Shown here: positions 5,758 to 6,159 of the stretch, in pieces
Layout: each line of letters begins with the position of its first letter
How positions within the stretch are numbered: the first letter of the stretch is position 1
Assembly (NCBI GenBank): GCA_029934915.1
Contig: JAOZLI010000161.1
Span: 1-6,159, forward strand
Length of the DNA stretch: 6,159 bases
Direction of reading: 5' to 3'
From: Desulfocapsa sp.
GTDB taxonomy: Bacteria > Desulfobacterota > Desulfobulbia > Desulfobulbales > Desulfocapsaceae
The notes under the pieces: generated by a model
Told to the model about the DNA's origin: nothing
The model's database searches: none
The model's input: only the letters and a program-made list of their open reading frames with translations
Translations under genes and position numbers: made by a program

Positions 5758-6159
5758 TTATTTACTGAGTGAAGCCAGTGACTTCTCCATCTTTGTATTG
5801 ATGATACCACTGATGTGCTCATTGGTCCAGATACCATCCTTACGAACGGCTTTGGATGCATTACCAAAACCTATACGTACTTTCTGGCTCGAAACAGCAT
5901 CAAGTGCTTTTTGTATACGTTCTTTCACTTCTTCCTTTGAAAGTCCTTCGGCCTCACCAATGGGGCCAAGATCTTTCATCTCTTGAGTGAAATCAGTAAT
6001 AAGCTGAACAAAGCGTGGCGCTTCAGCAGCGGAGGCCCACTGCAGACTATAACGCTCTTCTTTAATTCCAACATCGCGGAGCACCTTTTTGACCAGTGCA
6101 TCCATTCCCATCGCATCATAATTACCAACCTGGTAATGGCATTCGCCAAGTTGTCAGCC
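5758..6159 (-). CDS. MvhD/HdrA-type iron-sulfur electron-transfer protein, C-terminal part, probable selenoprotein, runs off the right edge
   Basis: The frame is read through the TGA at 6154-6156 as selenocysteine (U), giving 133 visible residues that begin G-U-QLGECHYQVGNYDAM. The pattern G-[C/U]-x3-G-x-C-H-Y-x2-G-N, then the helical DALVKKVLRDVGIKEERYSLQWASAAEAPRFVQLITDFTQEMKDLGP segment, is characteristic of the MvhD family (methyl-viologen-reducing hydrogenase delta subunit). That family passes electrons to heterodisulfide reductase-like HdrA flavoproteins; in many anaerobes the MvhD domain is fused to HdrA. A 70-residue helical tail follows LGP. QmoB, another HdrA-MvhD fusion, is less likely because its corresponding motif differs. 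The upstream Cys residues, and any HdrA part, lie outside the window. An ATG at 6111 would begin after the motif and cut the domain, so it is not the start. A strong terminator follows the stop codon. Confidence 0.85.
6121..6137 (-). promoter_or_regulatory. Bacterial SECIS-like hairpin downstream of the in-frame TGA
   Basis: On the minus strand ATTACCA-GGT-TGGTAAT forms a perfect 7-bp stem with a 3-nt GGU apical loop. The stem starts 16 nt after the TGA and the loop 23 nt after it, inside the 16-37 nt window reported for bacterial SECIS elements. The loop begins with G and contains GU, as expected for SelB recognition. A competing stem, CAACTTGG (6153-6146) with CCAGGTTG (6133-6126), is also possible but puts the loop too near the TGA. 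Confidence 0.75.

Noticed and set aside
5758..6111. A complete 117-aa gene starting at the ATG at 6111
   Set aside because: No ribosome site precedes the ATG, and the conserved MvhD motif CHYQVGNYDA lies directly upstream in the same frame. The start would cut a known domain in half.
1..6159. CRISPR arrays, tRNA or rRNA genes, insertion-sequence transposases
   Set aside because: I saw no regularly spaced direct repeats, no cloverleaf with a TTC-type arm, no rRNA-like blocks and no transposase frame.

Overview
The window looks like chromosomal DNA of a sulfate-reducing or related anaerobic Desulfobacterota bacterium; Desulfobulbales is my best guess. The argument is indirect. There is a family II (Mn-dependent) inorganic pyrophosphatase, an MvhD/HdrA-type electron-transfer protein that appears to carry selenocysteine, and moderate GC. 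No marker gene fixes the taxon.

Layout. At the left edge is the 5' end of a pyrophosphatase gene (ppaC-like, minus strand). It is divergent from a plus-strand run of four genes: (i) an unrecognised single-pass membrane protein with a Pro/Ala-rich linker (440-1486); (ii) a SprA-related putative zinc metalloprotease with an HEQAH motif (1568-2308); (iii) an M18 aminopeptidase with all expected metal ligands (2325-3632); (iv) a small exported SLT-type lytic transglycosylase (3633-4286). Genes ii to iv are tightly packed (16 nt gap, then a TAA directly followed by ATG) and are probably one transcript. A good sigma70-like promoter lies just ahead of gene ii. The 236-nt divergent intergenic region holds a perfect 14-bp palindrome, a second inverted repeat and candidate promoters.

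Right of the operon, between convergent genes, is a compact two-hairpin inverted-repeat element (about 4293-4385) that resembles a REPIN. Next come two minus-strand genes. One is a 374-aa protein with several EF-hand-like Asp-rich loops and no signal peptide, possibly driven by a sigma28-like promoter. The other is the C-terminal part of an MvhD-family iron-sulfur protein, followed by a textbook intrinsic terminator.

The most notable observation is at the right edge. The last gene is not a 117-aa protein starting at 6111. Its frame continues through an in-frame TGA (6154-6156) that sits exactly where the MvhD family has the first Cys of its G-C-x3-G-x-C-H-Y motif. A perfect 7-bp hairpin with a GGU apical loop follows the TGA at the distance expected of a bacterial SECIS element. 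I read this as a selenocysteine codon.
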